Below are positions 7,980 through 15,754 of a stretch of DNA of 42,407 nt, in pieces. The notes beneath the pieces are model-generated. The model was not told the DNA's origin and ran no database searches. It saw only the letters and a program-made list of their open reading frames with translations. Both the position numbers and the translations under genes were made by a program. The stretch spans positions 1 to 42,407 of the forward strand of contig CAYWZW010000048.1 of the NCBI GenBank assembly GCA_964462945.1, read 5' to 3'. Source of the stretch: GCA-020343675 sp964462945 (GTDB taxonomy: Bacteria; Planctomycetota; Phycisphaerae; Sedimentisphaerales; Anaerobacaceae). Each line of letters starts with the position of its first letter. The first letter of the stretch is position 1.

Positions 7980-9533
7980 TCATTTCGGAGAAGCCAACGC
8001 GCCTGTCGGGCAAGCGGCCACACATTCGGCAGCGCAGCGCTTGAGACCTTCAGCGATTGAACGGCCAAACGGCACTTCGACCCGAACATCGAATCCGCGA
8101 CCAACAAAGGCCAGTCCGAGCTCTTCTGCGGCCTTGGCGGCGATCTGAATGCAAAGTCCGCAGTCTATGCACTTGCCGGGCTCGTAAATGACCTCCGGGT
8201 GCTGTACGCGCTGAACGAAGGACCGGCGGTCGCTCTTGTACCGGTTTGGCCGGGCTCCGTACTCCTGGGCATTTTGTCTTAGCCTGCAATTCTCAGCCTT
8301 TCGACAGTCACAATGCAGACAGCGGGCAGTCTCCTGGCGGGCCTGCTCGTCTGTAAAACCAGTGTCCTGTTGCGGCGTCACCCGGCGGACACTGCTGGCA
8401 CAAGCAGCAAAGCCTTCTTTCTCATCGTCCTTTACTTTGCCGATGCGGGTGTTGAATGCCTTGGTGGGGCCGGTGGGAGTCTGGCCGGCCAAATACTGGC
8501 CTATGGATACGGCTGCCTCCTTGCCGTCCGCGACGGCTCGAACGGTGAGCCTTCGCTTACGAACCGCGTCCCCGCCGGCAAACACGCCGGGCAATTCCGT
8601 CTGATACGTGTCTGCGTTTATCGCAATCCCGTTCGGGCTGGTCTTGAGGCCCATCGGCTCGGCGTCTGCGCCGGCCGCAAGGAACACGGCGCCAAAATCT
8701 TTGCGTAAGTCTTCCAGCGACAACGCGGCACCGATTCGCGTCTGACCCTGGAACTTCACGCCCAACTTCTCAATCAAGGCAATTTCCTGATCCAGCACGT
8801 CCCTGGGAAGCTTCTTCTCCGGGACGCCGTATTGCAGCATGCCGCCCGGCTTCTTGTGGTCGTCGAAAATCGTGCAAGCGACGCCCGTCTGTTGCAGATA
8901 ATAGGCGGCAGCCAATCCGGCGGGCCCGGCTCCGACAATAGCGACACGCTTATTCTGCGGGGGCTTGCAGGCCGGCAAATAGGGGTTCGCAGACTGCAAA
9001 TCGACGTCGGCCACATATCGCTTCAAAAGACAGATTGAAACCGCTTCGCCCAATTCATCGACGGCGGCGCGCCTGCATCCTCGCTCGCACGGCGCTGGGC
9101 AAATCCGCCCTAAAACCGCAGGCAAGGCAATATCTCTTTTGACGGTGACAATCGCATCGCGGAGCCTGCCGGCGGCAATCTGCCGAATCATCAGAGGAAT
9201 GTTCATCTGCGCGGGGCATATCACGTGGCAGGGTCCCAGGCAATCGCCCAGGTGGTCGCTGAACAGCAGCTCCAGAGCCGCCTTCCTGGCCGCAAGAACC
9301 TCCTGGCAATCGCTTTTGACGCGCATGCCGTCTTCAGCAGGAGCTCCGCACGCCGGGATCAAATAGGACCGACCCTCCACTTTGACCACGCAAACCATAC
9401 AACTGGTCGATGGCTCATATCCCTTTAGAAAACACATCGTGGGTATTTCAATTCCCACCTTCCTGGCGGCGTCCAGAATCGTGGCGCCGTTGTCCACTTC
9501 CACTTCGCGATTATCCACAAATAGTCTGGGCAT
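7980..9533 (-). CDS. GltD/NuoG-like flavo-iron-sulfur protein lacking the NAD(P)H-binding domain
   Basis: Domains of this 517-aa protein: an N-terminal NuoG/HydA-type [2Fe-2S] ferredoxin (Cys34, 45, 48, 62); a GltD-type Fe-S region (Cys98, 102, 106 and Cys145, 149, 153, 168); an FAD Rossmann half with AIVGAGPAGLAAAYYL (198-213) and the second half ELPGVFAGGDAV (313-324); a Cys-rich segment CLHCDC (405-410) with Cys416; and a C-terminal NuoG-like [4Fe-4S] module. In GltD and NfnB proteins a whole NAD(P)H-binding domain sits between the two FAD halves. Here residues 290-312 join them directly, so the protein should not bind NAD(P)H itself. Its start lies 3 bases after the NuoEF-type gene, so electrons probably arrive from or leave through that partner. 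It is cytoplasmic. Confidence 0.85.
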   Translation of the reverse strand: MPRLFVDNREVEVDNGATILDAARKVGIEIPTMCFLKGYEPSTSCMVCVVKVEGRSYLIPACGAPAEDGMRVKSDCQEVLAARKAALELLFSDHLGDCLGPCHVICPAQMNIPLMIRQIAAGRLRDAIVTVKRDIALPAVLGRICPAPCERGCRRAAVDELGEAVSICLLKRYVADVDLQSANPYLPACKPPQNKRVAIVGAGPAGLAAAYYLQQTGVACTIFDDHKKPGGMLQYGVPEKKLPRDVLDQEIALIEKLGVKFQGQTRIGAALSLEDLRKDFGAVFLAAGADAEPMGLKTSPNGIAINADTYQTELPGVFAGGDAVRKRRLTVRAVADGKEAAVSIGQYLAGQTPTGPTKAFNTRIGKVKDDEKEGFAACASSVRRVTPQQDTGFTDEQARQETARCLHCDCRKAENCRLRQNAQEYGARPNRYKSDRRSFVQRVQHPEVIYEPGKCIDCGLCIQIAAKAAEELGLAFVGRGFDVRVEVPFGRSIAEGLKRCAAECVAACPTGALASPK

Positions 9534-9536
9534 TGA

Positions 9537-11894
9537 TTAGCGAACCTTAACCGCATCCGCCGGACACACACTCTTGCACGTCCCGCAGCGAATACATTTC
9601 TCCGTGTCGATCTCGTGCTTCTGATAGGGCTTCATTTCGATGGCGTCAGCCGGGCAGTGCTGAGCGCACAACGTGCAGCCGATGCAGTCATCCGTGATTG
9701 AATACGTAATCAGCGCCTTGCATTTGCCGGCGGGACAGCGCTTCTCGACGTGGGCCTCGTATTCGTCGCGGAAATACTTGATGGTCGAGAGGACCGGATT
9801 GGGGGCGGTCTTACCAAGGCCGCACAGGCTGGTTGTCTGAACCATCCGAGCCAGATCCTCTAATTCCTGAATATCTGTCTTGCTGCCCTGACCGGCGCAC
9901 AGCCGTTCGAGGATATCCAACATACGCCGGGTGCCTATTCTGCAAAACGTGCACTTGCCGCAGGACTGGTTCTGGGTAAACTCTAAGAAATAGCGGGCGA
10001 TATCAACCATGCAGTCAGTCTCATCCAGAGCCACCATCCCGCCGGAACCCATCATGGTCCCGATACTTTGCAGCGTTTCATAATCAACGGGAAGATGGGC
10101 CAGTTCCGCCGGCACGCACCCGCCGGACGGTCCTCCGACCTGCACGGCTTTGAGACGCAGGCCCCCCGCGATGCCCCCGCCGATGTCCTCCACAATCTGC
10201 CGAACGGAAATGCCCATCGGCACTTCAATCAGACCTACACGGACCACCTTTCCCGCCAGCGCAAAGACCTTTGTTCCTTTACTGCTGCTTGTGCCCAGCT
10301 CCGCGAATGCTTCGGGGCCGTTGCGGATAATCCACGGCACGGCGGCGTAGGTTTCGACGTTGTTGATGAGCGTCGGTTTGCCCCAGAGGCCGCTCTGGGC
10401 CGGATAGGGCGGCCGCAGCCGCGGCATCCCTCGGCGCCCCTCGATACTGGCGATAAGGGCCGTCTCTTCACCGCACACAAAGGCGCCGGCGCCGGGCACG
10501 ATTTTCAAATCCAGCGAAAACCCGCTGTCCATAATATTGCCGCCGAGGAAACCACGCTGGGCGGCATGCTCCATCGCCTGACTGATCCGCTCGGTCGCCA
10601 GCGGATACTCCCCGCGAATGTAGAAATAGCCCCGATCGGCACCGACCGCACGCGCGGCGATGGTCATGCCTTCGATGATGCGATACGGATAAGACTCCAT
10701 CAGCATCCTGTCCATAAACGCGCCCGGGTCACCCTCGTCACCGTTACAAACGACGAATTTCTTGTCGGACTGCTGATTTTGCACGGCAGACCATTTACGA
10801 TGCGTCGGATAGCCGGCGCCGCCCCGTCCGCGAAGCCCGCTGTGTTCAATCTCGGCGATGATTCCTTGTGGGCTCATCTCTCGTATGCACTTTTGGAGGG
10901 CTTTGAATCCATCGTGCGACAGATACTCATCAATATCAACCGGGTCAATCACGCCGCGGTGCTCGGTTGCGATATGTTTTTGCCTGCCGAGGAAATCGGC
11001 GACCGGCTTGTCACGCACGTTGATTGAATAACGTGTCACGGGCGCTGATTTTTCATCGGTCAGTATAGTGTCAAGGACCTGCGATACCGTATTGGAGATT
11101 CTCTGCTTCACTCCACCCATCTTGAAGTGACGCAGAACAATGGCCTTTGCGTCCTCCGGCTGGACCCTGGCGTAGAGAAAAGATTTGTTGTCAGGCAACA
11201 CCACTTCCAGCAGCGGCGTCTGGTGGCACATGCCGACACACCCGACACGTTTTACTCCCACTTTGATGCCCGTGTCAGCCAGGGCCTGCTCCAAAGCGTC
11301 GCGCAGCTTGCCGCTGCCTCGGGCCACGCAGCACGAGCCCAGGCCAAGGCGAATCTCGCCTCGCGGCTGCGATCCACCGGCTCTGCTCTTGGGGGCTTTT
11401 TGTCGCCGGAAAGCCTTGCCTTCCTCATATCTTAGAAAATCGCTGACCACAGTCGGAACCGTGTCCGGCGTAAGGTGCCCGTATGTCACGTTATCGATCT
11501 GCACGGTGGGCGCCAGTGTGCAGCATCCCAGACAGGCTATTTTCTCAAGTGTAAACATCTTCCCGGCGTCCGTATCTTCTCCCTCGGCAATACCGAGATA
11601 GCGGCCAAACGCCTCATAGACGCGGTCGGCTCCGTTCACATGGCAGGCCGTGCCGACACAAACGTGAATGATGTGGCGCCCGACCGGGCTGTGACGAAAC
11701 TGGTCATAGAACGTTGAAACGCCGGCAATAGATGCCGGGGTAATCTCCGTGATCCGGCAGACCCGCTCAATCGCTTCCTGCGGCAGATAGCCGTAGTGTC
11801 CCTGGACGGCCTGCAATATCTCGAGGACATTCTCGGCTCCGGTGCCGAGTTTATCAACGGCCTGATCGATAAATGTCAAATCCAATTCACCCAT
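9537..11894 (-). CDS. NuoE-thioredoxin-like-NuoF fusion, NADH dehydrogenase/bifurcating-type flavoprotein
   Basis: This fused protein of about 785 aa carries, in order: a NuoE-like [2Fe-2S] domain (1-160; Cys80, 85, 122, 126); a second thioredoxin-like ferredoxin domain (180-260; C-C at 189-190, CVGMC at 220-224); a NuoF core (about 270-700) with GLRGRGGAGYP for FMN/NADH, NGDEGDPGAFMDR and the [4Fe-4S] set SCGKCTFC plus Cys692; and a C-terminal two-cluster ferredoxin (Cys738-748 and 768-778). In NuoEF and HydBC enzymes the NuoE part is normally a separate subunit. It oxidises or reduces NAD(H) in the cytoplasm. The start ATG 11894 shares TGATG with the stop of the preceding gene; a TTG at 11897 is a possible alternative. 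Residue numbers count from that TTG. Electron bifurcation is possible but not demonstrated. Confidence 0.9.
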   Translation of the reverse strand: MGELDLTFIDQAVDKLGTGAENVLEILQAVQGHYGYLPQEAIERVCRITEITPASIAGVSTFYDQFRHSPVGRHIIHVCVGTACHVNGADRVYEAFGRYLGIAEGEDTDAGKMFTLEKIACLGCCTLAPTVQIDNVTYGHLTPDTVPTVVSDFLRYEEGKAFRRQKAPKSRAGGSQPRGEIRLGLGSCCVARGSGKLRDALEQALADTGIKVGVKRVGCVGMCHQTPLLEVVLPDNKSFLYARVQPEDAKAIVLRHFKMGGVKQRISNTVSQVLDTILTDEKSAPVTRYSINVRDKPVADFLGRQKHIATEHRGVIDPVDIDEYLSHDGFKALQKCIREMSPQGIIAEIEHSGLRGRGGAGYPTHRKWSAVQNQQSDKKFVVCNGDEGDPGAFMDRMLMESYPYRIIEGMTIAARAVGADRGYFYIRGEYPLATERISQAMEHAAQRGFLGGNIMDSGFSLDLKIVPGAGAFVCGEETALIASIEGRRGMPRLRPPYPAQSGLWGKPTLINNVETYAAVPWIIRNGPEAFAELGTSSSKGTKVFALAGKVVRVGLIEVPMGISVRQIVEDIGGGIAGGLRLKAVQVGGPSGGCVPAELAHLPVDYETLQSIGTMMGSGGMVALDETDCMVDIARYFLEFTQNQSCGKCTFCRIGTRRMLDILERLCAGQGSKTDIQELEDLARMVQTTSLCGLGKTAPNPVLSTIKYFRDEYEAHVEKRCPAGKCKALITYSITDDCIGCTLCAQHCPADAIEMKPYQKHEIDTEKCIRCGTCKSVCPADAVKVR

Positions 11895-13651
11895 CAATCA
11901 CTGTTTCCTATGCAGTACAGGTTCTGAACACCCCGGATATAGATGCGTCCATCGGCAAAAGCCGGCGACGCATGGCAGTCCTCGCCCAGCTCACATCTGG
12001 CCAATTGCTTGTATTCGGGTCCCGTCTCAATGATGTACATCACGCCCTTCTCGCTCAGCAGATATAGCCTCTTGCCTACCAGGCTGGGGGACGCCCGAAA
12101 GTACTCCTGGAAATCATGCTCCCACACCTTTGCTCCGTCGGAGACCTTGTGACAGCTCAGCAATCCCTCGGTGGCCAGCAGAAATATCAATTCGCCATCG
12201 CTGACCGGAGAACAGATATCGGGCCCCCCATCCTTCGTGCTCCAGGCGATGTGAGTCTTGGTTACATCGCCCTGGCCGTCGGGCCGGATGGCAACCAGCT
12301 TCTCGTACGGCTGTATGGCGAAGACCAGTCCGTTTGCATAAATGGGCGACGGCGCAATATCGCCCGTCAGGCAATTGGCCCGCCAGAGTTCTGTGCCCTT
12401 GAGCGGCTCGTAGGCAATGACCCACGGATCGCTGCAGGTGATGATCTGGAATTGCTCGCCGACACGGACTACGATGGGCGAACTCCAGGAATTCCCGACC
12501 GGCCGTTTCGTCTGCCAGGCAATCTGGCCGGAAAATCCGTCGATAGCGAGCAGCGCGGACTTCAGGTCCTCGACGCCTCCCTGGTCATACTGAATCAGGA
12601 GCAGATTTCGATACATGGCAAGCGAGGATGCGTATCCATAAGAGCTGTCGGGTATGCCCAGGCTTTTTTCCCAGACCTTCTTGCCGTTGAAGTCAAAGCA
12701 GCCGACGTCACCGGTCGCAAATATAGCGCACACGTGTTGGCCGTCCGCCGCCACGGTGGGCGCGGCAAAGCCGGTGTCCTCCATGGGTTCGAGCGGCTCT
12801 TGGCCGTCTTTCAAGGCCACACGCGTGACGTCCCCCGTCCAAAGGAGCCCGCCCGAAGCGGCATCGAAGCCGTACACTTGCAGTCCGTTCGGATCGCCCC
12901 CCGAGAGGAAAACGCGGTTACCCCAGACAACCGGGGAATTGTGTCCCGGAAGGGGCACTTTGGTCTTCCAGGCAATCCCTTTGCCCGTTTTGCCGTCCCA
13001 AGCAGCGGGTATGTTTGCATGGATGCTTATCCCACTTCCGCCGAGGCCTCGGAAACCGGGCCAGCTCTTGCTCGCATCGTCGGCCGCAGAAGTCCCAACC
13101 GCACCGGCGGCGGGGAAATCAATCTTGGGTCTTAGGGCAAGAAACAGCGACGCCAGGCCTAAGAGAACCAGGCTGGCGGTCACCGTCCACCGAGCCAGCA
13201 TGGCTTTGCGAATCTGCTCACCGGCCGTGTCGAGGGCGTCCCGCCCTCGAATCGCGGGCAGGATGCCCGCGACACGACGCAGTTTCTTCTTCATCGCGCC
13301 GGCGGATTTGAGGCTGATCAGCAGAACCACCACACCGCCCAGCAGCAGATAGCTGCCCGTACGAGAACGGTCCAGCGAGCCAAACCGCTGCCGTCTGATC
13401 TGCAAGTCCAGCTCGCGAATCTGTGGCAGAAGCTGCTCATTCTCAGGCTGATTGCGGCTCTGTGCTCTGAGATTCAGCAATTCGGTCTCCGGTTGCGTTT
13501 TCACAATTACGCTGCGACCATGATTCAGCAGCAGAAACACGCAGACAATCAGGGAGAAGACCCCGCTCACGGCCGCTGTGGCGATTGAACATTGGTACCA
13601 CCGGTTCGCTGCCCCGAGGTTCTGGAAGATGTTGTCACTGTTGGATTTCAT
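11894..13651 (-). CDS. Three-TM PQQ-like beta-propeller protein with a repeat-derived insert
   Basis: The 585-aa product has a TM segment near 24-43, a charged helical stretch (50-95, rich in Glu/Gln/Arg), a second TM (about 101-117), a basic loop (118-155), a third TM (about 157-173), and then a PQQ-like propeller from about 195 on (SWPGFRGLGGSG, QVYGFDAASGGLLWTG, LLAIDGFSGQIAWQT). The basic loop includes residues about 126-142 (VAGILPAIRGRDALDT), which are translated from a GC-rich palindromic repeat inserted in frame. The stop overlaps the next start by TGATG, tying its synthesis to the NuoEF-type protein. The propeller is predicted outside the cytoplasm; a partner role to the membrane polyferredoxin encoded just upstream is inferred. 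Confidence 0.85.
   Translation of the reverse strand: MKSNSDNIFQNLGAANRWYQCSIATAAVSGVFSLIVCVFLLLNHGRSVIVKTQPETELLNLRAQSRNQPENEQLLPQIRELDLQIRRQRFGSLDRSRTGSYLLLGGVVVLLISLKSAGAMKKKLRRVAGILPAIRGRDALDTAGEQIRKAMLARWTVTASLVLLGLASLFLALRPKIDFPAAGAVGTSAADDASKSWPGFRGLGGSGISIHANIPAAWDGKTGKGIAWKTKVPLPGHNSPVVWGNRVFLSGGDPNGLQVYGFDAASGGLLWTGDVTRVALKDGQEPLEPMEDTGFAAPTVAADGQHVCAIFATGDVGCFDFNGKKVWEKSLGIPDSSYGYASSLAMYRNLLLIQYDQGGVEDLKSALLAIDGFSGQIAWQTKRPVGNSWSSPIVVRVGEQFQIITCSDPWVIAYEPLKGTELWRANCLTGDIAPSPIYANGLVFAIQPYEKLVAIRPDGQGDVTKTHIAWSTKDGGPDICSPVSDGELIFLLATEGLLSCHKVSDGAKVWEHDFQEYFRASPSLVGKRLYLLSEKGVMYIIETGPEYKQLARCELGEDCHASPAFADGRIYIRGVQNLYCIGNSD
13227..13275. repeat. Palindromic repeat inserted in frame within a propeller gene
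   Basis: Outer arms GTGTCG (13227-13232) and CGACAC (13270-13275) enclose two perfect hairpins: CGAGGGCG/CGCCCTCG (13231-13238 with 13242-13249) and TCGCGGGCA/TGCCCGCGA (13252-13260 with 13264-13272). This three-stem layout matches a mobile REP/MITE-like element. It is translated in the host gene as VAGILPAIRGRDALDT. Confidence 0.8.
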
Positions 13652-13657
13652 AAGCGT

Positions 13658-14953
13658 TTAGCTTTTGGCCTCTTTCGCTTTGTTCAACCGGACGTGCTCT
13701 CTGGGGCAATACTCAAAACATCGCCCGCATGCCAGACAGCTCGCCCTGTCGGCCTCGTAGTCTTTCCTCTGACGCCAGACGGAGAGTCCAATCAGTTTAA
13801 GGCCGATCACCAGCCCCACGAATCCTCCAAAGATCCACCCGCCCAGCCCGAACTGGGCTCGAATATTCGACGCCTCGCTGTAAAGCTGCTCTATCTCCTT
13901 GCCCGTCGCTCTGAAGGCCGAGCTGGCGTCCGTGGTGTCCGTCATCTGGCCGGTCTCTTCCAAGTAGATGCGCTCGGCCAGGCGGACGGTTTCATGCGCG
14001 CGAGCCGTTACCGCTTTGAGGCTGGACCCCAACCCTCCACCTAACAGAACCAACACCGGCAGAACCAGAATCAGAAAGACCAGCCTTTTTCGGGCGATGA
14101 CATAATCCTGGTCCGACCACTCCGCCGCCGGCTTCTTGATCGCACCAAAAGGACACGACTCTTCGCAAAGCCTGCATCGGACACAGTCATCCGGAGTAAT
14201 CGTGACGCGGCGCCGCGAAAGGCGTGAAAGCTGTCTGAGGATGACGCCGTACGGGCAAAGAAATCGGCAATAGGGACGTCCGATAAATACCCCGATCAGC
14301 AGCAGACAGCCGCCAAAGACCAAAATGTTCAAACTCCCCGTCAAACGAAAGATTGAAATAAACGGATCGTACCGGCACACGACAAAAGCGCTGCTGGTCG
14401 CTGCAAACAGGACCGCCGCTCCCAGATAGACATACGCAAGCAGCCGCAAGGCGCTTTCGGCCCAGCCCGGCACCACGACCGGACGCAACAGGACCAAATC
14501 CTGGACCGCGCCGAGCGGACACACCGCCGCACAAAACGCCCTTCCGAAGAAAAGGGTAAACACGAGCGGCAGCAGGAAAAACGCCGCAACCGTAACGGGC
14601 ACGATATACTCGGCGTCGAAAATTGACAGGACAATATTCTGAGTGGCGCCGATGGGACAGATACAGCCTTCGCGCCAGAAGCCGAAATAAAGTAATGAAA
14701 ACACCATCAGAGCGAAAATTGCCCGTCTGCTGCGTTTTCTCAAAACCAGATACGACGCCAGCCCAAGCGCCGCCAAGAGCACGGCTACGTCGATGTATTC
14801 ATAGACATTCTGCCTTGCGTGGGGCGTCGTCGGATTCGGCAGTTCGTAGCCACTCTCAAAATCGGGCGGAGGAAAACGCTCCACCGGCCACACGACACCG
14901 CAAAAAATCGACAATAAAACTATACTGGTTATGAGATGATCGGAACGTATCAT
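13658..14953 (-). CDS. NapH/NosR-like membrane polyferredoxin
   Basis: About 431 aa with roughly seven hydrophobic segments. It carries the family's signature cysteines at cytoplasmic helix ends: CICP (98-101), FCAAVCP (141-147) and YCRFLCP (229-235). Two [4Fe-4S] ferredoxin motifs follow: CVRCRLCEESCP (258-269) and the C-terminal CLACGRCFEYCP (407-418). NapH and NosR relatives pass electrons between the quinone pool and periplasmic carriers, or across the membrane. The start is ATG 14953, sharing TGATG with the stop of the Tat ferredoxin gene, so the two should be made together. A long loop (310-370) between the last TMs is unusual. No FMN-binding domain as in full NosR is present. Residue numbers count from a TTG one codon upstream. 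Confidence 0.88.
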   Translation of the reverse strand: MIRSDHLITSIVLLSIFCGVVWPVERFPPPDFESGYELPNPTTPHARQNVYEYIDVAVLLAALGLASYLVLRKRSRRAIFALMVFSLLYFGFWREGCICPIGATQNIVLSIFDAEYIVPVTVAAFFLLPLVFTLFFGRAFCAAVCPLGAVQDLVLLRPVVVPGWAESALRLLAYVYLGAAVLFAATSSAFVVCRYDPFISIFRLTGSLNILVFGGCLLLIGVFIGRPYCRFLCPYGVILRQLSRLSRRRVTITPDDCVRCRLCEESCPFGAIKKPAAEWSDQDYVIARKRLVFLILVLPVLVLLGGGLGSSLKAVTARAHETVRLAERIYLEETGQMTDTTDASSAFRATGKEIEQLYSEASNIRAQFGLGGWIFGGFVGLVIGLKLIGLSVWRQRKDYEADRASCLACGRCFEYCPREHVRLNKAKEAKS

Positions 14954-15519
14954 CAAGCGTGGTTTACCTTCTTAAGCAGATAAGGCTGGTCCGCAGGCAC
15001 CCGCTTATACGCTCCCGAGGGACAAGCCGCCGCTATGGAACACTCGTTACAATTCAAACAGCGATCATGGCGGACCTGAAGAAACAGCGAGCCGTTTCCA
15101 AAGGCGGCACAACCCTTGACGCACTTGCCACAACCGATGCAGAGAGATTCGTCGATGGTGTACTCGTAGTAGGGCTCCTCGACAAACTTCCGTTTTATCG
15201 CTCCGGTGGGACAAAGCTCGTTTTCGGCGCCGGATTCCAGCACGGCGGCCCCCAGCTCGAAATAGCCCGGGCAGAAATCGCAATATCCGCATATAGCGCA
15301 AACCTGAACGCACTTGACCGCGGATTCTTCCAATACGCAATACGTCGCACAGTTGCCGCACGCCACACACGTGTACGGATCGATTTGCCATACCATGTCC
15401 GTTTTCCTGTGCTTGCGGGTCGCGGCGCCCGCCACCATCCCGAGGGCCGCTATACACCCTCCCCAGAGGCCGTCTCTGAGGAAATGGCGTCTGTTGATTG
15501 TCTTGTTATCTTCCGCCAT
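14953..15519 (-). CDS. Tat-exported polyferredoxin (NapG/MauM-like)
   Basis: The 188-aa protein starts with a Tat signal (NRRHFLRDGL at 9-18, then a hydrophobic stretch to about 33). Cysteine groups follow: C51-x2-C54-x2-C57-x3-C61; a dense C70, C74, C77, C80, C83 set; C103-P; C127-x2-C130-x2-C133-x3-C137; and C154-x2-C157-x2-C160-x5-C166-P. That gives three to four [4Fe-4S] clusters, as in NapG-type proteins. It is likely folded in the cytoplasm, exported, and docked on the NapH-like protein encoded next (TGATG overlap). The unusual run of five cysteines at 70-83 departs from standard ferredoxin spacing. Its 5' end overlaps the stop of the 82-aa gene by 14 bases. Confidence 0.88.
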   Translation of the reverse strand: MAEDNKTINRRHFLRDGLWGGCIAALGMVAGAATRKHRKTDMVWQIDPYTCVACGNCATYCVLEESAVKCVQVCAICGYCDFCPGYFELGAAVLESGAENELCPTGAIKRKFVEEPYYEYTIDESLCIGCGKCVKGCAAFGNGSLFLQVRHDRCLNCNECSIAAACPSGAYKRVPADQPYLLKKVNHA

Positions 15520-15754
15520 TATTTACTCCCACCCGAACCTTTCTGGCCAGCAACGCCGCAGGCAGACCGCACCGTTCGAGAATCCTGCAGCCGCCGCAGA
15601 TTCCATCGTTGATGCAAACACCTTCCCGCACCAGCCGGCGCCTCTTTGCATATAGAGCGGCCCCGCCTGTAGCCAGGAACGCCAAAGCGGCGTATCGCAA
15701 CGCCCCTGCAAACAGTTCTCTGCGACTGTGAGCTTGTCCGGAACGGTTCCTCAC
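15506..15754 (-). CDS. Small Tat-like Cys-rich peptide (C-x5-C-x2-C-x5-C)
   Basis: This 82-aa protein opens with a twin-arginine-like signal or anchor (SRRELFAGALRYAALAFLATG, given here as residues 10-30 with RR at 11-12), a basic stretch (38-43), and then Cys47, 53, 56 and 62 in CINDGICGGCRILERC. Four cysteines are enough for one Fe-S cluster. It overlaps the NHL gene by ATGA (15751-15754) and the ferredoxin gene by 14 bases, so it is embedded in the redox operon and probably real despite its size. I do not recognise the family. It may be a small electron carrier or an assembly subunit of the polyferredoxin complex. Confidence 0.75.
   Translation of the reverse strand: MRNRSGQAHSRRELFAGALRYAALAFLATGGAALYAKRRRLVREGVCINDGICGGCRILERCGLPAALLARKVRVGVNNGGR

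Noticed and set aside
10068..11027. A 319-codon plus-strand reading frame opposite the NuoF region
   Set aside because: It is antisense to a clearly conserved NuoF domain, has a His/Arg-rich composition typical of shadow frames in GC-rich DNA, and shows no domain.
12116..13135. A 339-codon plus-strand reading frame opposite the 3-TM propeller gene
   Set aside because: It is antisense to recognisable propeller blades and has no motif of its own.
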